Positions 8,844 through 18,075 of a stretch of DNA of 64,000 bases are shown here, piece after piece. The notes under the pieces were generated by a model. It was given only the letters and a program-made list of their open reading frames with translations. It did not search any database and had not been told where the DNA came from. The first letter of the stretch is position 1, and each line of letters begins with the position of its first letter. The translations under genes and the position numbers were made by a program. Source of the stretch: Neptunitalea chrysea (GTDB taxonomy: Bacteria; Bacteroidota; Bacteroidia; Flavobacteriales; Flavobacteriaceae); contig NZ_BRVP01000009.1 in assembly GCF_027924145.1 (NCBI RefSeq), forward strand, positions 98,146 to 162,145. Reading direction: 5' to 3'.

Positions 8844-10625
8844 TTAGAGGGTAGTTACTTCACCTGTTTCCAGATTCACCTTAAAATGCTGTGCAGGAGC
8901 TCCATTTAAAAATGCATCAATACAATAGAATACCTGTTGTAGTTGCGCTTCAAGGGTATCTTTTGGGGTATTATTTTTATAAGCTAAAATCAATTGGCGG
9001 TAGTATTTTAGTCGTTCCTCAGGAATATCTTGCAAGGCCAATACATCGGCATTTCGTAGTTTATAAAAATCATAAATCACATCGGTACCCGTCCAGTTGG
9101 TTTTGGTAATAGACAAGCCCACTTTTTGGGCAATATCTTCTAAAGAGGCTTGTTGTAAATACGATTTAACAGGCTCAGGCCAGTCGTTGATAAAACGCAA
9201 CCGAACCAGCTCTTTTAAATGCCATAACATAAAATCATGATAGGTGTCAGATTCAAGAACCTCCATATTCCAAATGTTAGGAGAATGTAATTCATTTAAA
9301 AATTCATGTTCTGTCTCATACATAGGGAACAATTCATCAAAGTGAGGTACGGAATCTAAAGTCACAGTTTCAACTTCAATGGTTGTTTTATCATGCAACG
9401 TTAAAATCTTATAGCCTGGAATATATGCTGCCAATGAGGGCGACTGAATATTCACCAATGTATGTCCGTTTTTAGTGGTGCGTATTCCCGTGTCGTTAAT
9501 ATGCATATGTCCGGCAATATGAATGGTAATTCCGGCATCAGCAAAGGCTTGGGCTACGGCTTCGTCTGGTACACGTTCTAGTTGCCACTTTTTAGATCCC
9601 ATAAATTTTGCAATGGTAGCGCTGGCATCATCGTTAAAATCAACCATGGGGAAATGACTAAATGTAATTAGTGTTTTGTTATGTTTTTTTGCTTCGGCAG
9701 CTACTTTTTTAGCCCAATTTATTAGGTGTTTTTTGTTGGTAAGTACATTGTTGTAGCCCGTACTGGCTCCATGGTAGTTGTGAGGGTCAGCAGGATTTCC
9801 GTTGGTGTTTTTAGGGAGGTATACATCGCCATCTATGGCCAATAACCAAATGCCCGGTACAGGTTCTACCACATAACTAACATCGGGTACGGTAAAACCG
9901 GGTGCTACCTCATAGGTACGTTGGTCTAAGTTGGCTGCTGCCTGTGCTTTTTTATAGGTGTAAGTTTCGTACGAATAATCAGAAAATGGCGTAGCCCAAT
10001 AGGTATATTGTTCTCTTGGGAAAAAGCCGAAATCACCGAGCTCTTTTAAAATGCCATCGTACCCCATTTTAGCAATGTCTTTGGTGATAATGGTAGGATG
10101 TTCTGTTTCTTTATTAGGGGTGTATAATCCTTCTGTACTAAAAATAGGTTGTGCTTTTCCGCCTTCCCCTAGAAAGTCATTTTTACCAGATTCTTTAAGG
10201 AACGGTCCCACCGGATCATGATTTCCGGTAGTAATAAAAAACTGTATGTTATACGCCTTTTCATATTGATGTAAAATACGACTCAACCCTTTTATATGAA
10301 TGGGCTGCCCGTCATCGGAATAGTCGCCCGGTAAAGCTACTAAATGAATATTGCGTTTGGCAATATCTTCCAACGCTGTTATAAAAGCAAAGTAATTCTC
10401 ATTAAAAATACGGGTAGAATGTAATTGCGAAGCCATGGTTCTAAGAATCGTAGGCTTTCCGGTATTCGGATTCACAATGCCGTTAAAATCGGTGTCTGAA
10501 AAACTACCGTAGATGTCTTGCAAATGCACATCGGCTAAAAAGGCAATTTGCGTAGTTGGAGTTTGTTGCGCCATAGTAACAGAACTATACAAGAATAGTA
10601 AACTAAAAAGAACCTTATGAAACAT
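8844..10625 (-). CDS. secreted calcineurin-like metallophosphoesterase
   Basis: A 593-residue protein with a signal peptide (cleavage after VTMAQQ, about residue 20). The metallophosphatase motif set is complete: FLADVHL (DxH), LPGDYSDDG (GD), TTGNHD (GNHD), TFSHFPM (H) and IAGHMHIND (GHxH), spanning about residues 28-380, followed by a helical extension of about 200 residues that I do not recognise. It probably hydrolyses phosphomonoesters or diesters in the periplasm. It faces the phosphatase operon tail to tail across the 146-bp repeats, so it belongs to the same functional area but has its own promoter. Confidence 0.85.
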   Translation of the reverse strand: MFHKVLFSLLFLYSSVTMAQQTPTTQIAFLADVHLQDIYGSFSDTDFNGIVNPNTGKPTILRTMASQLHSTRIFNENYFAFITALEDIAKRNIHLVALPGDYSDDGQPIHIKGLSRILHQYEKAYNIQFFITTGNHDPVGPFLKESGKNDFLGEGGKAQPIFSTEGLYTPNKETEHPTIITKDIAKMGYDGILKELGDFGFFPREQYTYWATPFSDYSYETYTYKKAQAAANLDQRTYEVAPGFTVPDVSYVVEPVPGIWLLAIDGDVYLPKNTNGNPADPHNYHGASTGYNNVLTNKKHLINWAKKVAAEAKKHNKTLITFSHFPMVDFNDDASATIAKFMGSKKWQLERVPDEAVAQAFADAGITIHIAGHMHINDTGIRTTKNGHTLVNIQSPSLAAYIPGYKILTLHDKTTIEVETVTLDSVPHFDELFPMYETEHEFLNELHSPNIWNMEVLESDTYHDFMLWHLKELVRLRFINDWPEPVKSYLQQASLEDIAQKVGLSITKTNWTGTDVIYDFYKLRNADVLALQDIPEERLKYYRQLILAYKNNTPKDTLEAQLQQVFYCIDAFLNGAPAQHFKVNLETGEVTTL

Positions 10626-10721
10626 ATACAGTTATTAAAACCTCTAAGATACAATAGCAGAAAGTAAAGCGTGTTAAGGGAAATTTAAGGTTAGTAGCCC
10701 CCATTGGTGGCTAGGGGGCTT

Positions 10722-11273
10722 TTATTTAACCCTATCCTTATTTTGTTTTACAAAACTATCCCAACCACTGTAGTTTTTAGTTTTAGCAGGTTTGCCGTCG
10801 TTAAAGAAATGACATACCGCCGCGGCTAGTCCGTCGGTAGAGTCTAGGTTTTTTGGTAGGGTTTTAATCCCTAGCAGTTGCTGAAGCATTTTAGCCACTT
10901 GCTCTTTGCTGGCGTTTCCGTTTCCGGTAATCGCCATTTTTATTTTCTTAGGCTCGTATTCGGTAATCGGTATTTGGCGTGAGAGTCCGGCTGCCATGGC
11001 AACCCCTTGGGCACGCCCCAATTTAAGCATACTCTGTACATTTTTTCCAAAGAAAGGAGCTTCAATAGCAATTTCGTCGGGGTGATGCGTATCAATAAGT
11101 TCTATAGTACGTTCAAATATTTTCTGAAGCTTCAGGTAGTGGTCGGTATACTTTTTAAGGTCTAGTTCGTTCAATTGTAAAAACTCCATTTTACGATTCA
11201 CCACCCTAATAAGTCCGAATCCCATAATGGTAGTTCCCGGATCCACTCCTAATATAATCCTCTCTGTTTTCAA
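10722..11273 (-). CDS. ruvC: crossover junction endodeoxyribonuclease RuvC
   Basis: Holliday-junction resolvase of the RuvABC pathway. Visible: the N-terminal [14 protein letters not shown] with the first catalytic Asp, [10 protein letters not shown] with the Glu, an RAQGVAMAA helix, and the C-terminal [13 protein letters not shown] with the last acidic pair. I place the start at a TTG (11273), giving 183 residues, the usual length of flavobacterial RuvC. An ATG further upstream in the same frame would add about 41 unrelated residues and overlap the divergent gene at 11304. Divergent neighbours are then separated by only 30 bases. Confidence 0.92.
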   Translation of the reverse strand: MKTERIILGVDPGTTIMGFGLIRVVNRKMEFLQLNELDLKKYTDHYLKLQKIFERTIELIDTHHPDEIAIEAPFFGKNVQSMLKLGRAQGVAMAAGLSRQIPITEYEPKKIKMAITGNGNASKEQVAKMLQQLLGIKTLPKNLDSTDGLAAAVCHFFNDGKPAKTKNYSGWDSFVKQNKDRVK

Positions 11274-11303
11274 TAGTATTGCTTTATTACGTAATTTGCG
11301 TGC

Positions 11304-12236
11304 ATGCCTATGCACTACAACAAAGCTAAACAATATCTGATAGTTCTGCTGAAAGTAACCATTATATTCGCTGCTTTTTGGGTAGTATACCACCATATAA
11401 GTACCGAACCAGAAGGATTTACCTATCTTTTAAACGCTCTTAACCAAGCACATATGGGGTGGTTGCTGTTAAGTATTGCGTTATTATCTGTTATTAATTG
11501 GGGATTAGAAATTATAAAGTGGCAACAGTTAGCAACGCTATTAGCCCCCATTAGTTTTGTACAAGCCTATGTACAAACCATAGGTGCCCAAACACTGGCA
11601 GTACTTACACCGGGCAGGTTAGGAGAGTACGGAGCCAAGTCGTTATACTATGCCAAAGAAAAAAGAGCTACCGTTTTTGAACTTACCTTTTACCACAATA
11701 TGCACCAGTTATTAATAACCTGTATAGCGGGGTTGCTAGGTATGCTATATCTGCAAATGTATCAGTTGGTTAGTATGGTAATTGTAGGTACAATATTAGT
11801 ATTGTTAGCCTTCAAGTTTTTAAAAAATATCACCATAAAAAACTACTCGCTAGCCGTACTTTGGCAAGATTATAAGCAACTTCCTTTGGCAAACAGAAGG
11901 CTTAATTTATTCGTTTCCTTAGCAAGATATTTGGTGTTTTCGCATCAATTTTATGTATTCCTGTTAGCGTTTGGGGTAGCTGTACCCTATGGTATTTGTA
12001 TGAGTGTTATTGCCGTGATGTATATTACAGCGTCGCTGCTTCCGGTAATGGCGTTATTTGATGTGGTATTAAAAGCAGGAGCAGCAGTTTTTTTGTTTTC
12101 GGTATATCATATTCCGGCATCGTTGGTATTGGGAGTAACGTTGTTAATGTGGATTTTTAATACGGGTTTTCCCGCCTTGTTGGGTACCTTTGTAATAGGT
12201 AAATCACTTCTGGGGAAGCCCACGAAGTATTTATAA
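11304..12236 (+). CDS. flippase-like integral membrane protein (lysylphosphatidylglycerol synthase TM-region type)
   Basis: A 310-residue protein with about eight hydrophobic segments. The motif [23 protein letters not shown] resembles the conserved core of the LPG_synthase_TM/UPF0104 family, found in the membrane half of MprF and in many stand-alone proteins next to glycosyltransferases. It is followed by a family 2 glycosyltransferase gene, which fits a role in moving or modifying a lipid-linked glycan. The exact substrate cannot be read from sequence. A two-hairpin repeat begins 14 bases after its stop. Confidence 0.7.
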   Translation: MPMHYNKAKQYLIVLLKVTIIFAAFWVVYHHISTEPEGFTYLLNALNQAHMGWLLLSIALLSVINWGLEIIKWQQLATLLAPISFVQAYVQTIGAQTLAVLTPGRLGEYGAKSLYYAKEKRATVFELTFYHNMHQLLITCIAGLLGMLYLQMYQLVSMVIVGTILVLLAFKFLKNITIKNYSLAVLWQDYKQLPLANRRLNLFVSLARYLVFSHQFYVFLLAFGVAVPYGICMSVIAVMYITASLLPVMALFDVVLKAGAAVFLFSVYHIPASLVLGVTLLMWIFNTGFPALLGTFVIGKSLLGKPTKYL

Positions 12237-12250
12237 GCATTATGTTTTAA

Positions 12251-12295
12251 TTTCGAGACAAGCCTCGGAGTATAGAATCTCGATTATCGAGTAAA
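12251..12295 (-). repeat. two-hairpin element, copy 1
   Basis: Contains CTCGATTATCGAG (12279-12291, perfect palindrome around one base) preceded by a CGAG...CTCG stem with a CAAG-type loop. It begins 14 bases after the stop of the flippase-like gene, with the hairpin end nearest the stop. Strand here and in the other copies is + when the palindrome comes before the GTAGTTTACT end. Confidence 0.75.
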
Positions 12296-12318
12296 TTTAG
12301 ACTTAAATCAACTGTAGC

Positions 12319-13446
12319 ATGATTATTTTTTGGGTAGTTATTTGTACCGTTTATGGTATGCTAGTCCTTCTTTTATTATATGGCTTTACCAAGGTAAAAC
12401 CCTTTAAACTCTCTAAAAAAATGGATGCTATTGGATTTACCATTGTTATTCCGTTTAAAAACGAAGCCGAGCATCTGGCATTATTACTTTCTTCGTTAAA
12501 ACAGTTAGAGTACCCTAGACATTTATGGGAGGTGCTATTGGTAAACGATAATTCAACCGATACCTCAGAGAAAATTGTACTCGATTTTATGACCGAGCAT
12601 TCAACGTATAATATCCATTTACTAAATAGTATACGCCATACCAATAGTCCGAAAAAAGATGCAATTGGGTTAGCCATCACGCAAGCCCATCATGATTGGA
12701 TAGTAACTACCGATGGTGATTGTATAATACCTTCTAAATGGTTAGAAGTGTTGGCCATGTTTATTACCAAGTACCAGCCAAAAATGGTAGTTATGCCAGT
12801 TGCTTACAGTGTAAATAATACCTTTTTAGAAAAGTTTCAGCTACTAGATTTTCTTAGCTTAATGGGAAGTACCATAGGTGGTTTTGGTATAGGAAAACCT
12901 TTTATGTGCAACGGGGCTAATTTGGCATATGCTAAAGAGGTGTTTAACGAGGTAGAAGGCTATAAGGGCAATACACATATTAGTAGTGGAGATGATATCT
13001 TTTTAATGGAAAAAATACAGGAGAAGTATCCTGATGGTGTACGTTATTTAAAATCGGTTAAAAGCATTGTAGCAACGGTACCGCAACCTACCTTAAAAAA
13101 GTTGTTGCACCAGCGTAAACGCTGGGGTGCCAAAGCAAGCGCCTACCGTAATCCAATAACAAAGTTGGTGGCGGTTATTGTATTGCTTATGAATATGGCA
13201 TTGCCTATATATACGGGGTTGGTGTTCTTAGAACAAATGAGTGTAAAATGGTTGCTGCTTGGATTTGCAGTAAAAATGAATTTGGACTTTTTTATGATTT
13301 ACACTACCGCTGGCTTTTTTAATCAGCAGCAAATGCTTCGCTCGTACTATTTGGCTGTGTTTATTTATCCGTTTTTTATTACTTACACCGCATTTAGTAG
13401 TTTTTTTGGTACATATACTTGGAAAGGAAATACGTTTAAAAAATAA
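12319..13446 (+). CDS. family 2 glycosyltransferase, membrane-anchored
   Basis: A 375-residue GT2 enzyme. One N-terminal membrane helix, then the GT-A fold with VIPFKNEAEHL, LVNDNSTD, the metal-binding TTDGDC (DxD type) near residue 135, a GDDIFLMEK acceptor loop and LHQRKRWGAKA (the QRxRW-like motif of processive or membrane GT2 enzymes), then two or three C-terminal membrane helices. It likely transfers a sugar to a lipid or growing polysaccharide at the inner membrane. Its neighbour is the flippase-like gene upstream in the same direction. Donor and acceptor unknown. Confidence 0.85.
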   Translation: MIIFWVVICTVYGMLVLLLLYGFTKVKPFKLSKKMDAIGFTIVIPFKNEAEHLALLLSSLKQLEYPRHLWEVLLVNDNSTDTSEKIVLDFMTEHSTYNIHLLNSIRHTNSPKKDAIGLAITQAHHDWIVTTDGDCIIPSKWLEVLAMFITKYQPKMVVMPVAYSVNNTFLEKFQLLDFLSLMGSTIGGFGIGKPFMCNGANLAYAKEVFNEVEGYKGNTHISSGDDIFLMEKIQEKYPDGVRYLKSVKSIVATVPQPTLKKLLHQRKRWGAKASAYRNPITKLVAVIVLLMNMALPIYTGLVFLEQMSVKWLLLGFAVKMNLDFFMIYTTAGFFNQQQMLRSYYLAVFIYPFFITYTAFSSFFGTYTWKGNTFKK

Positions 13447-13477
13447 ATTAATATTTTTATCTATATAACTAACATTT

Positions 13478-14365
13478 ATGAAAAAAACATTTCTTGGTTT
13501 ACTTATGTGTTTGGTAACACTGGCAGGCTATACCCAACAATCGTATACGGTTAATAAGGAACGTGTAACTATGCAGACAGAAGTAGAAGGTGCCCTGTCT
13601 TTATATGTACATAAAGAGAATAATACGTACCGTTATTTTGTGTCAAAAGAAGGTACTTTTTATGAACTTAAGAATACGCAGAATCAATCAGCTAAGTATC
13701 AGTTTGAATACAAAGAAATTTTAAGAGAACTTACCTCAGATGCAGACATTTCTGTGAATATAAATAGAACAACCTTAACCCTTACCAGTATTAAAAAGGT
13801 TGTCATAGCTTACAACAAGGCGAAGGATAGCAATTATGTATATACCAATATTCATTTTCAGATGGGATATAGGTTAGGTGTTATGGGGGGTGTTTCTAAC
13901 AATGTGTATACATACAACCCAAACAATGTAATGGCACCACAAATTACGGCTGAGTTGGAAGTGTATAATAAGCTTGCACCAGCGTCGGGTCACAGTGCTT
14001 TTGTACATGTAAGACATAACTTTACAGCAACAGATTATGATTATTCGGCTACCCAATTGTCTATTAACTATAGATATAAGGTTGTGAATAACGAAACCTT
14101 TAAATTATACGGCCAATGTAAAATTGCTACTTTTGGGTATAAATCGTTCACCAAGGCATATGCTATTGAAGACGGAGGTATTATAACCTTTGACGAAGAT
14201 GGTTTCGATTTGGATATTCCAGTTATTTTTGGTGTTGGGGCCGACATAAAACTATCTGATAACATGTTTGTAACATTACAATATACAGATATTGTTGCCA
14301 TGTTTTATGATGCAAATGATGAGTTTCCTGTAGATGTAAACTTGGGACTTAAATTTACGCTATAA
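13478..14365 (+). CDS. putative outer membrane beta-barrel protein
   Basis: 295 residues with a signal peptide (MKKTFLGLLMCLVTLAGYTQ). The C-terminal half has alternating short hydrophobic strands (FQMGYRLGVMGGV, NFTATDYDYSATQLSINYRY, MFVTLQYTDIVAMF) and ends VNLGLKFTL, the aromatic/hydrophobic ending typical of small porin-like barrels. I do not recognise a specific family. It lies 31 bases after the glycosyltransferase gene and 5 bases before a GNAT gene, all in one direction, so it is probably in the same transcript. Confidence 0.6.
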   Translation: MKKTFLGLLMCLVTLAGYTQQSYTVNKERVTMQTEVEGALSLYVHKENNTYRYFVSKEGTFYELKNTQNQSAKYQFEYKEILRELTSDADISVNINRTTLTLTSIKKVVIAYNKAKDSNYVYTNIHFQMGYRLGVMGGVSNNVYTYNPNNVMAPQITAELEVYNKLAPASGHSAFVHVRHNFTATDYDYSATQLSINYRYKVVNNETFKLYGQCKIATFGYKSFTKAYAIEDGGIITFDEDGFDLDIPVIFGVGADIKLSDNMFVTLQYTDIVAMFYDANDEFPVDVNLGLKFTL

Positions 14366-14370
14366 CAGCA

Positions 14371-14787
14371 ATGATTAAAATACATAAAACTACTAGTGAG
14401 CATACCGATTTAGCACATAGAGATGGGGCAGACCATGCGTTTTTTGCCCAGTTTAATAAAATAGACATGCTGCAACATGTTGTGGTGGCGTACGTAGATA
14501 GTATTCCTGTAGGGTGTGGAGCTGTTAAGCTCTATGAACCCGGAGTGATGGAAGTAAAACGTATGTATGTAAGTGAAACCGCCAGGGGTAAAGGGATTGC
14601 CACAGCAGTACTAAAGGCGCTGGAAGAATGGGCAACAGCGTTAAATATGATCCGATTAATTTTGGAAACGGGAGAGAAACACCCCGAGGCTATCGGACTT
14701 TACAAGAAGAACAACTACCAAGTGATACCGAATTACGGACAATATAAAGAGGTAGCAAGTAGTGTGTGTTTTGAAAAGCTATTATAA
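14371..14787 (+). CDS. GNAT-family N-acetyltransferase
   Basis: 138 residues with the acetyl-CoA binding signature VKRMYVSETARGKGIATAVLKALEEWA (the R-G-x-G-I-A loop of motif A) and a C-terminal LETGEKHPEAIGLYKKNNY. This is the typical short single-domain GNAT that acetylates a small molecule or amino group. The start is five bases after the barrel gene, suggesting translational coupling. Substrate not predictable. Confidence 0.85.
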   Translation: MIKIHKTTSEHTDLAHRDGADHAFFAQFNKIDMLQHVVVAYVDSIPVGCGAVKLYEPGVMEVKRMYVSETARGKGIATAVLKALEEWATALNMIRLILETGEKHPEAIGLYKKNNYQVIPNYGQYKEVASSVCFEKLL

Positions 14788-14851
14788 ATATTTAGCCAAA
14801 ACTTAATACAAGCTTCTTTTTTGTACCTTAGGAATAGTGTAATTTGGAGGT

Positions 14852-15592
14852 ATGAAAACAACAATAATTCTTGCCTTGATAGGTTTATTAGTTATGCCGA
14901 TTCAAAAACAACCTTTGGTAATTGGGCACCGTGGTGCCATGGGATATGAAACAGAAAACAGCTTACCTTCTATTCAGAAAGCGTTAGACTTGCATGTAGA
15001 TGCAATTGAGATTGATGTGTTCGTAATTAAGTCGGGTGAGTTAATGGTTTTTCATGATGATGATTTGGAACGTATGACTGGAGTAAAAGGAAACATTGAA
15101 GGCTTTACCTATGAGGAGTTGCAAAAACTAAAACTTACAGGCGGATATAAGATACCTACACTGCAAGAGGTAATGGACTTGATAGACGCAAAATGTAGAT
15201 TTAATATTGAGTTAAAAGGCGCTAATACAGCTGGGCCATCGTATAAGGTGGTACAAGAATATATAGCCACCAAGGGTTGGACAAAAGAGCATATCATCTT
15301 TTCGAGTTTTCGTTGGGAGGAATTGGAAAAAATGTATGCTTTAGATACCACCATGCCATTAGCGGTATTAGTGGATGGTGATCCACTAAAAGCGATGGAT
15401 ATGGCTGTTAAAGTAAAAGCCGAAGCTATTAATCCGCAGTATAGTAAGCTTACCGAGGCCAATGTAGCCCGTATACATAGTGCCGGTTTTAAAATTTATA
15501 CCTGGACCGTGAACAATGATGAAGATATTTCATATATGAAAACGTTAGGCGTAGAAGGTATTATTACCAATTATCCTGATAGGGAGGAGTAG
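14852..15592 (+). CDS. glycerophosphodiester phosphodiesterase
   Basis: 246 residues, N-terminal hydrophobic segment (signal peptide or anchor). Diagnostic GDPD motifs: VIGHRGAMGYETENSLPS (HRG, E-N), AIEIDVF (ExD) and VFHDDDLERMTG (HDxxLxRxT), later FNIELKG and the ending YTWTVNNDEDISYM and GIITNYPD. It splits glycerophosphodiesters to glycerol 3-phosphate and an alcohol, probably in the periplasm. With the phosphatases at 5-10 kb this window has several phosphodiester/phosphomonoester enzymes. GGAGG lies only one base before the ATG, which is close for a ribosome site. Confidence 0.92.
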   Translation: MKTTIILALIGLLVMPIQKQPLVIGHRGAMGYETENSLPSIQKALDLHVDAIEIDVFVIKSGELMVFHDDDLERMTGVKGNIEGFTYEELQKLKLTGGYKIPTLQEVMDLIDAKCRFNIELKGANTAGPSYKVVQEYIATKGWTKEHIIFSSFRWEELEKMYALDTTMPLAVLVDGDPLKAMDMAVKVKAEAINPQYSKLTEANVARIHSAGFKIYTWTVNNDEDISYMKTLGVEGIITNYPDREE

Positions 15593-15685
15593 CTGAATAT
15601 TTTCTATAAAATACCTATAAGTAGGTATTGATATGTTAGGGGCTTATTTCTATTTTTTATTGAAATCATAAAACCAATTAAGACT

Positions 15686-17995
15686 ATGGATTTAAGTGAA
15701 TACTTTGATGGGATAAATTTACCCAATAGTACATTAGCAGAAGGTACTTCAAAAGAAATTATATCTAAGGAAGTTGAAGAGGAGATTGATTTAGCAAATA
15801 CCGATGATTGGTCGGTAGGTATTACACCTTCATTGGCAGGTTCAGTATGTCTTTATAACAATACTACCATACCTGCAGATGATGAGGTTCTAATGAAATT
15901 GAACTATGCCGATGTGGTACATACTTCAGGGATATTAGCTTATACCATTACAGGTAGAGTAGCTCCGTCTGTTAGTTTTACTTCTGGAAATTTTGATTTT
16001 GGGATTAAGGCCAATCAGGCATTGTCTTTTTCGTATTATTCAGTACATGATAAAACTAGCTCGTTAATGGGTGCAGTTATAGATGATGTTACCCATTTTA
16101 AAAATATTCTGTCGTTAAAAAGTATTAAAAATTTATCGGATAATTCGGCGCTTACAGCATCTTTAAACGGTAGTTTAGAAGGGAGTGTTTCGGTATCGTT
16201 GTCAGATACCTTGAGTGCTTCTTTAAAAGAGATTTCTAAGGTGTTATCGTTATCAGATGTGTTACAGTTAAAGATAGCTTCGGGAGCCGATTTAAAATGT
16301 ACCTATAAGATTGAAGATTCTTTTGAGATACTTATACAGAAGAAACAAGATGAATACTTTGTAGCCTTAAGTAAGTCGCTTACCCAAAAAGGGACTGTTG
16401 ATGCGAGTCTTAAAGTTGGGGTTAGTTTTGATAATCCGGAACTGATAACCGAAGCCTTAGATGCGTTTATTAGTGATAAAGTAACCCAGTTGGTGGAGGT
16501 AACTACGGGGCTGCTTGATAAACTACCAGAGAACTATACCGATTTTGATTTTAAAAAATTACTAGACATTGCAGATAAGTTAGGGATAGATGTACCCGAT
16601 ACAGTAAAATCTTTTGAGAATATAGAAGCTGTGAAGGGGCTGATAGCTGATAAGGTTGCAGATGCACATGAGCTACTGGAAGAAAAATTAATAGACGATA
16701 TAAAAGGAGTTCTTAAAAGTACGTTAGAACTTGGGGTTGGGTATTCATACTCGTATACCAAAACAGAGGAAACCTTATTAAGTGCCACCTTTACAGAGGC
16801 TGCTTTAGAAAGTCAGCACAAGAATATTATCCGATTAAGAGCGAATAAAATTTTAGAAGCATCGGAAGTAGATAATACTGCAATTGCGCTTATAGAATAC
16901 AAAAAAATTACGGCTACAGAGATTTTAAAATCACTTAAAATAGGTTTAACTATTGGTGATTTTGGACTAAGCCAAACAGATACCCGAAAAGTGACCAAGA
17001 GTGAGCATCATTTATATAAAGATGATGTGATACAAAAAAAGGTGACCGACTTAAGCTATGTAAGAACAGCCAAGCTAGTGTTGTTTGGTCCCGAGGCGGA
17101 ATGTTCCTTCGCATTTAATACAGAGATGCCTAAATACATACCGCATAACGATAGGTTTGTTACCAATATGTTCTCGTACGGAATTACGATTTCTGCTAAT
17201 TATAAAGATGGTAAGAAATTAACTCGTCATGAGTTTAAAGAGTTTCTAGACTTTGCGGTTTGCTGGGGTATATTACCGGAAGATAAGTTTGAGAGCACGT
17301 ATAATGAGTTAATACAAGAAGTGAAAGGTGAAAAAGGGGTTTCATTTGAGTTGTTGTTGAAAGTGCCTTCAAGACCTTTGGTAACTGAGGAAGGAAATTT
17401 TGATAGCTTATTAGAAACTATTTTAGGATTAAACATCAATGAAAAGGCATTGATTCTAGCTCAATGTTTACCTTATATAAAAGCATTTTATGGTAGACGA
17501 AATTTAACCCAAAAAGAGGAGGTGTATGTACCGTTTTTTAGATACTATTTAACCGATGCTGTAGAAGGTAACCTGAGTGACTATGAAATTGAAGAGAAAC
17601 TAGGGGATAGTTTTAATAATAACGATAATGTGAGTCGTCATTTACTGAGTTATGAAAAGGATCATACCAGAAATGAATCACGATTGAGTTTCTTGCTAAG
17701 TTCAGACAATATGTATGAAGAGCTTAAGGAATTAACGGATACATTTCAATTAGTAAAAGATAGATTGGATAGGTATATTGAGGAGAAAGGAACTTTGGGA
17801 AGTAATACGTTTAAGAGATCTCTTTTTGCTAGCTTCAACTTAAAACATGTGTATGAAGTACGTATTTTGGGAGCCATTTTTGCGTATGCCGCTAAAAAAG
17901 CAGGAATAATGAATGAAGTAACTACTAGTATGACCATTAAGGTACCCGAAGAAGATGACATTCTATTAAGTTCTTATGAAAAAGAAACTGAATAG
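15686..17995 (+). CDS. large orphan protein, 769 residues, function unknown
   Basis: I recognise no family. There is no signal peptide or membrane helix, so it looks cytoplasmic, unless exported by an unusual route. The first 250 residues are Ser/Thr/Val-rich with beta-like repeats (SLNGSLEGSVSVSLSDTLSASL, TQKGTVDASLKVGVSF). Residues about 260-350 are helical with heptad-like Leu/Ile (ALDAFISDKVTQLVEV, VADAHELLEEKLIDDIKGVL). The C-terminal part is mixed, with many Lys/Glu. A single long frame with normal codon use and a strong terminator right after it argue that it is a real, expressed gene. No operon partner: it stands alone between the GDPD gene and the convergent efflux operon. Confidence 0.85.
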   Translation: MDLSEYFDGINLPNSTLAEGTSKEIISKEVEEEIDLANTDDWSVGITPSLAGSVCLYNNTTIPADDEVLMKLNYADVVHTSGILAYTITGRVAPSVSFTSGNFDFGIKANQALSFSYYSVHDKTSSLMGAVIDDVTHFKNILSLKSIKNLSDNSALTASLNGSLEGSVSVSLSDTLSASLKEISKVLSLSDVLQLKIASGADLKCTYKIEDSFEILIQKKQDEYFVALSKSLTQKGTVDASLKVGVSFDNPELITEALDAFISDKVTQLVEVTTGLLDKLPENYTDFDFKKLLDIADKLGIDVPDTVKSFENIEAVKGLIADKVADAHELLEEKLIDDIKGVLKSTLELGVGYSYSYTKTEETLLSATFTEAALESQHKNIIRLRANKILEASEVDNTAIALIEYKKITATEILKSLKIGLTIGDFGLSQTDTRKVTKSEHHLYKDDVIQKKVTDLSYVRTAKLVLFGPEAECSFAFNTEMPKYIPHNDRFVTNMFSYGITISANYKDGKKLTRHEFKEFLDFAVCWGILPEDKFESTYNELIQEVKGEKGVSFELLLKVPSRPLVTEEGNFDSLLETILGLNINEKALILAQCLPYIKAFYGRRNLTQKEEVYVPFFRYYLTDAVEGNLSDYEIEEKLGDSFNNNDNVSRHLLSYEKDHTRNESRLSFLLSSDNMYEELKELTDTFQLVKDRLDRYIEEKGTLGSNTFKRSLFASFNLKHVYEVRILGAIFAYAAKKAGIMNEVTTSMTIKVPEEDDILLSSYEKETE

Positions 17996-18013
17996 TAAAA
18001 CAATATATAAAAT

Positions 18014-18052
18014 AAAAACCCTCAGGCATAATTAAAGCGCCTGAGGGTTTTT
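18014..18052. terminator. bidirectional terminator between the orphan gene and the efflux operon
   Basis: AAAAACCCTCAGGC (18014-18027) pairs perfectly with GCCTGAGGGTTTTT (18039-18052). With A-run and T-run on its two sides it works for both converging genes. Confidence 0.92.
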
Positions 18053-18075
18053 GAATAATAACAGGTATTATTATT

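Noticed and set aside
11274..11396. Longer RuvC start with 41 extra residues
   Set aside because: It overlaps the divergent gene at 11304 and is absent from RuvC proteins as I know them.
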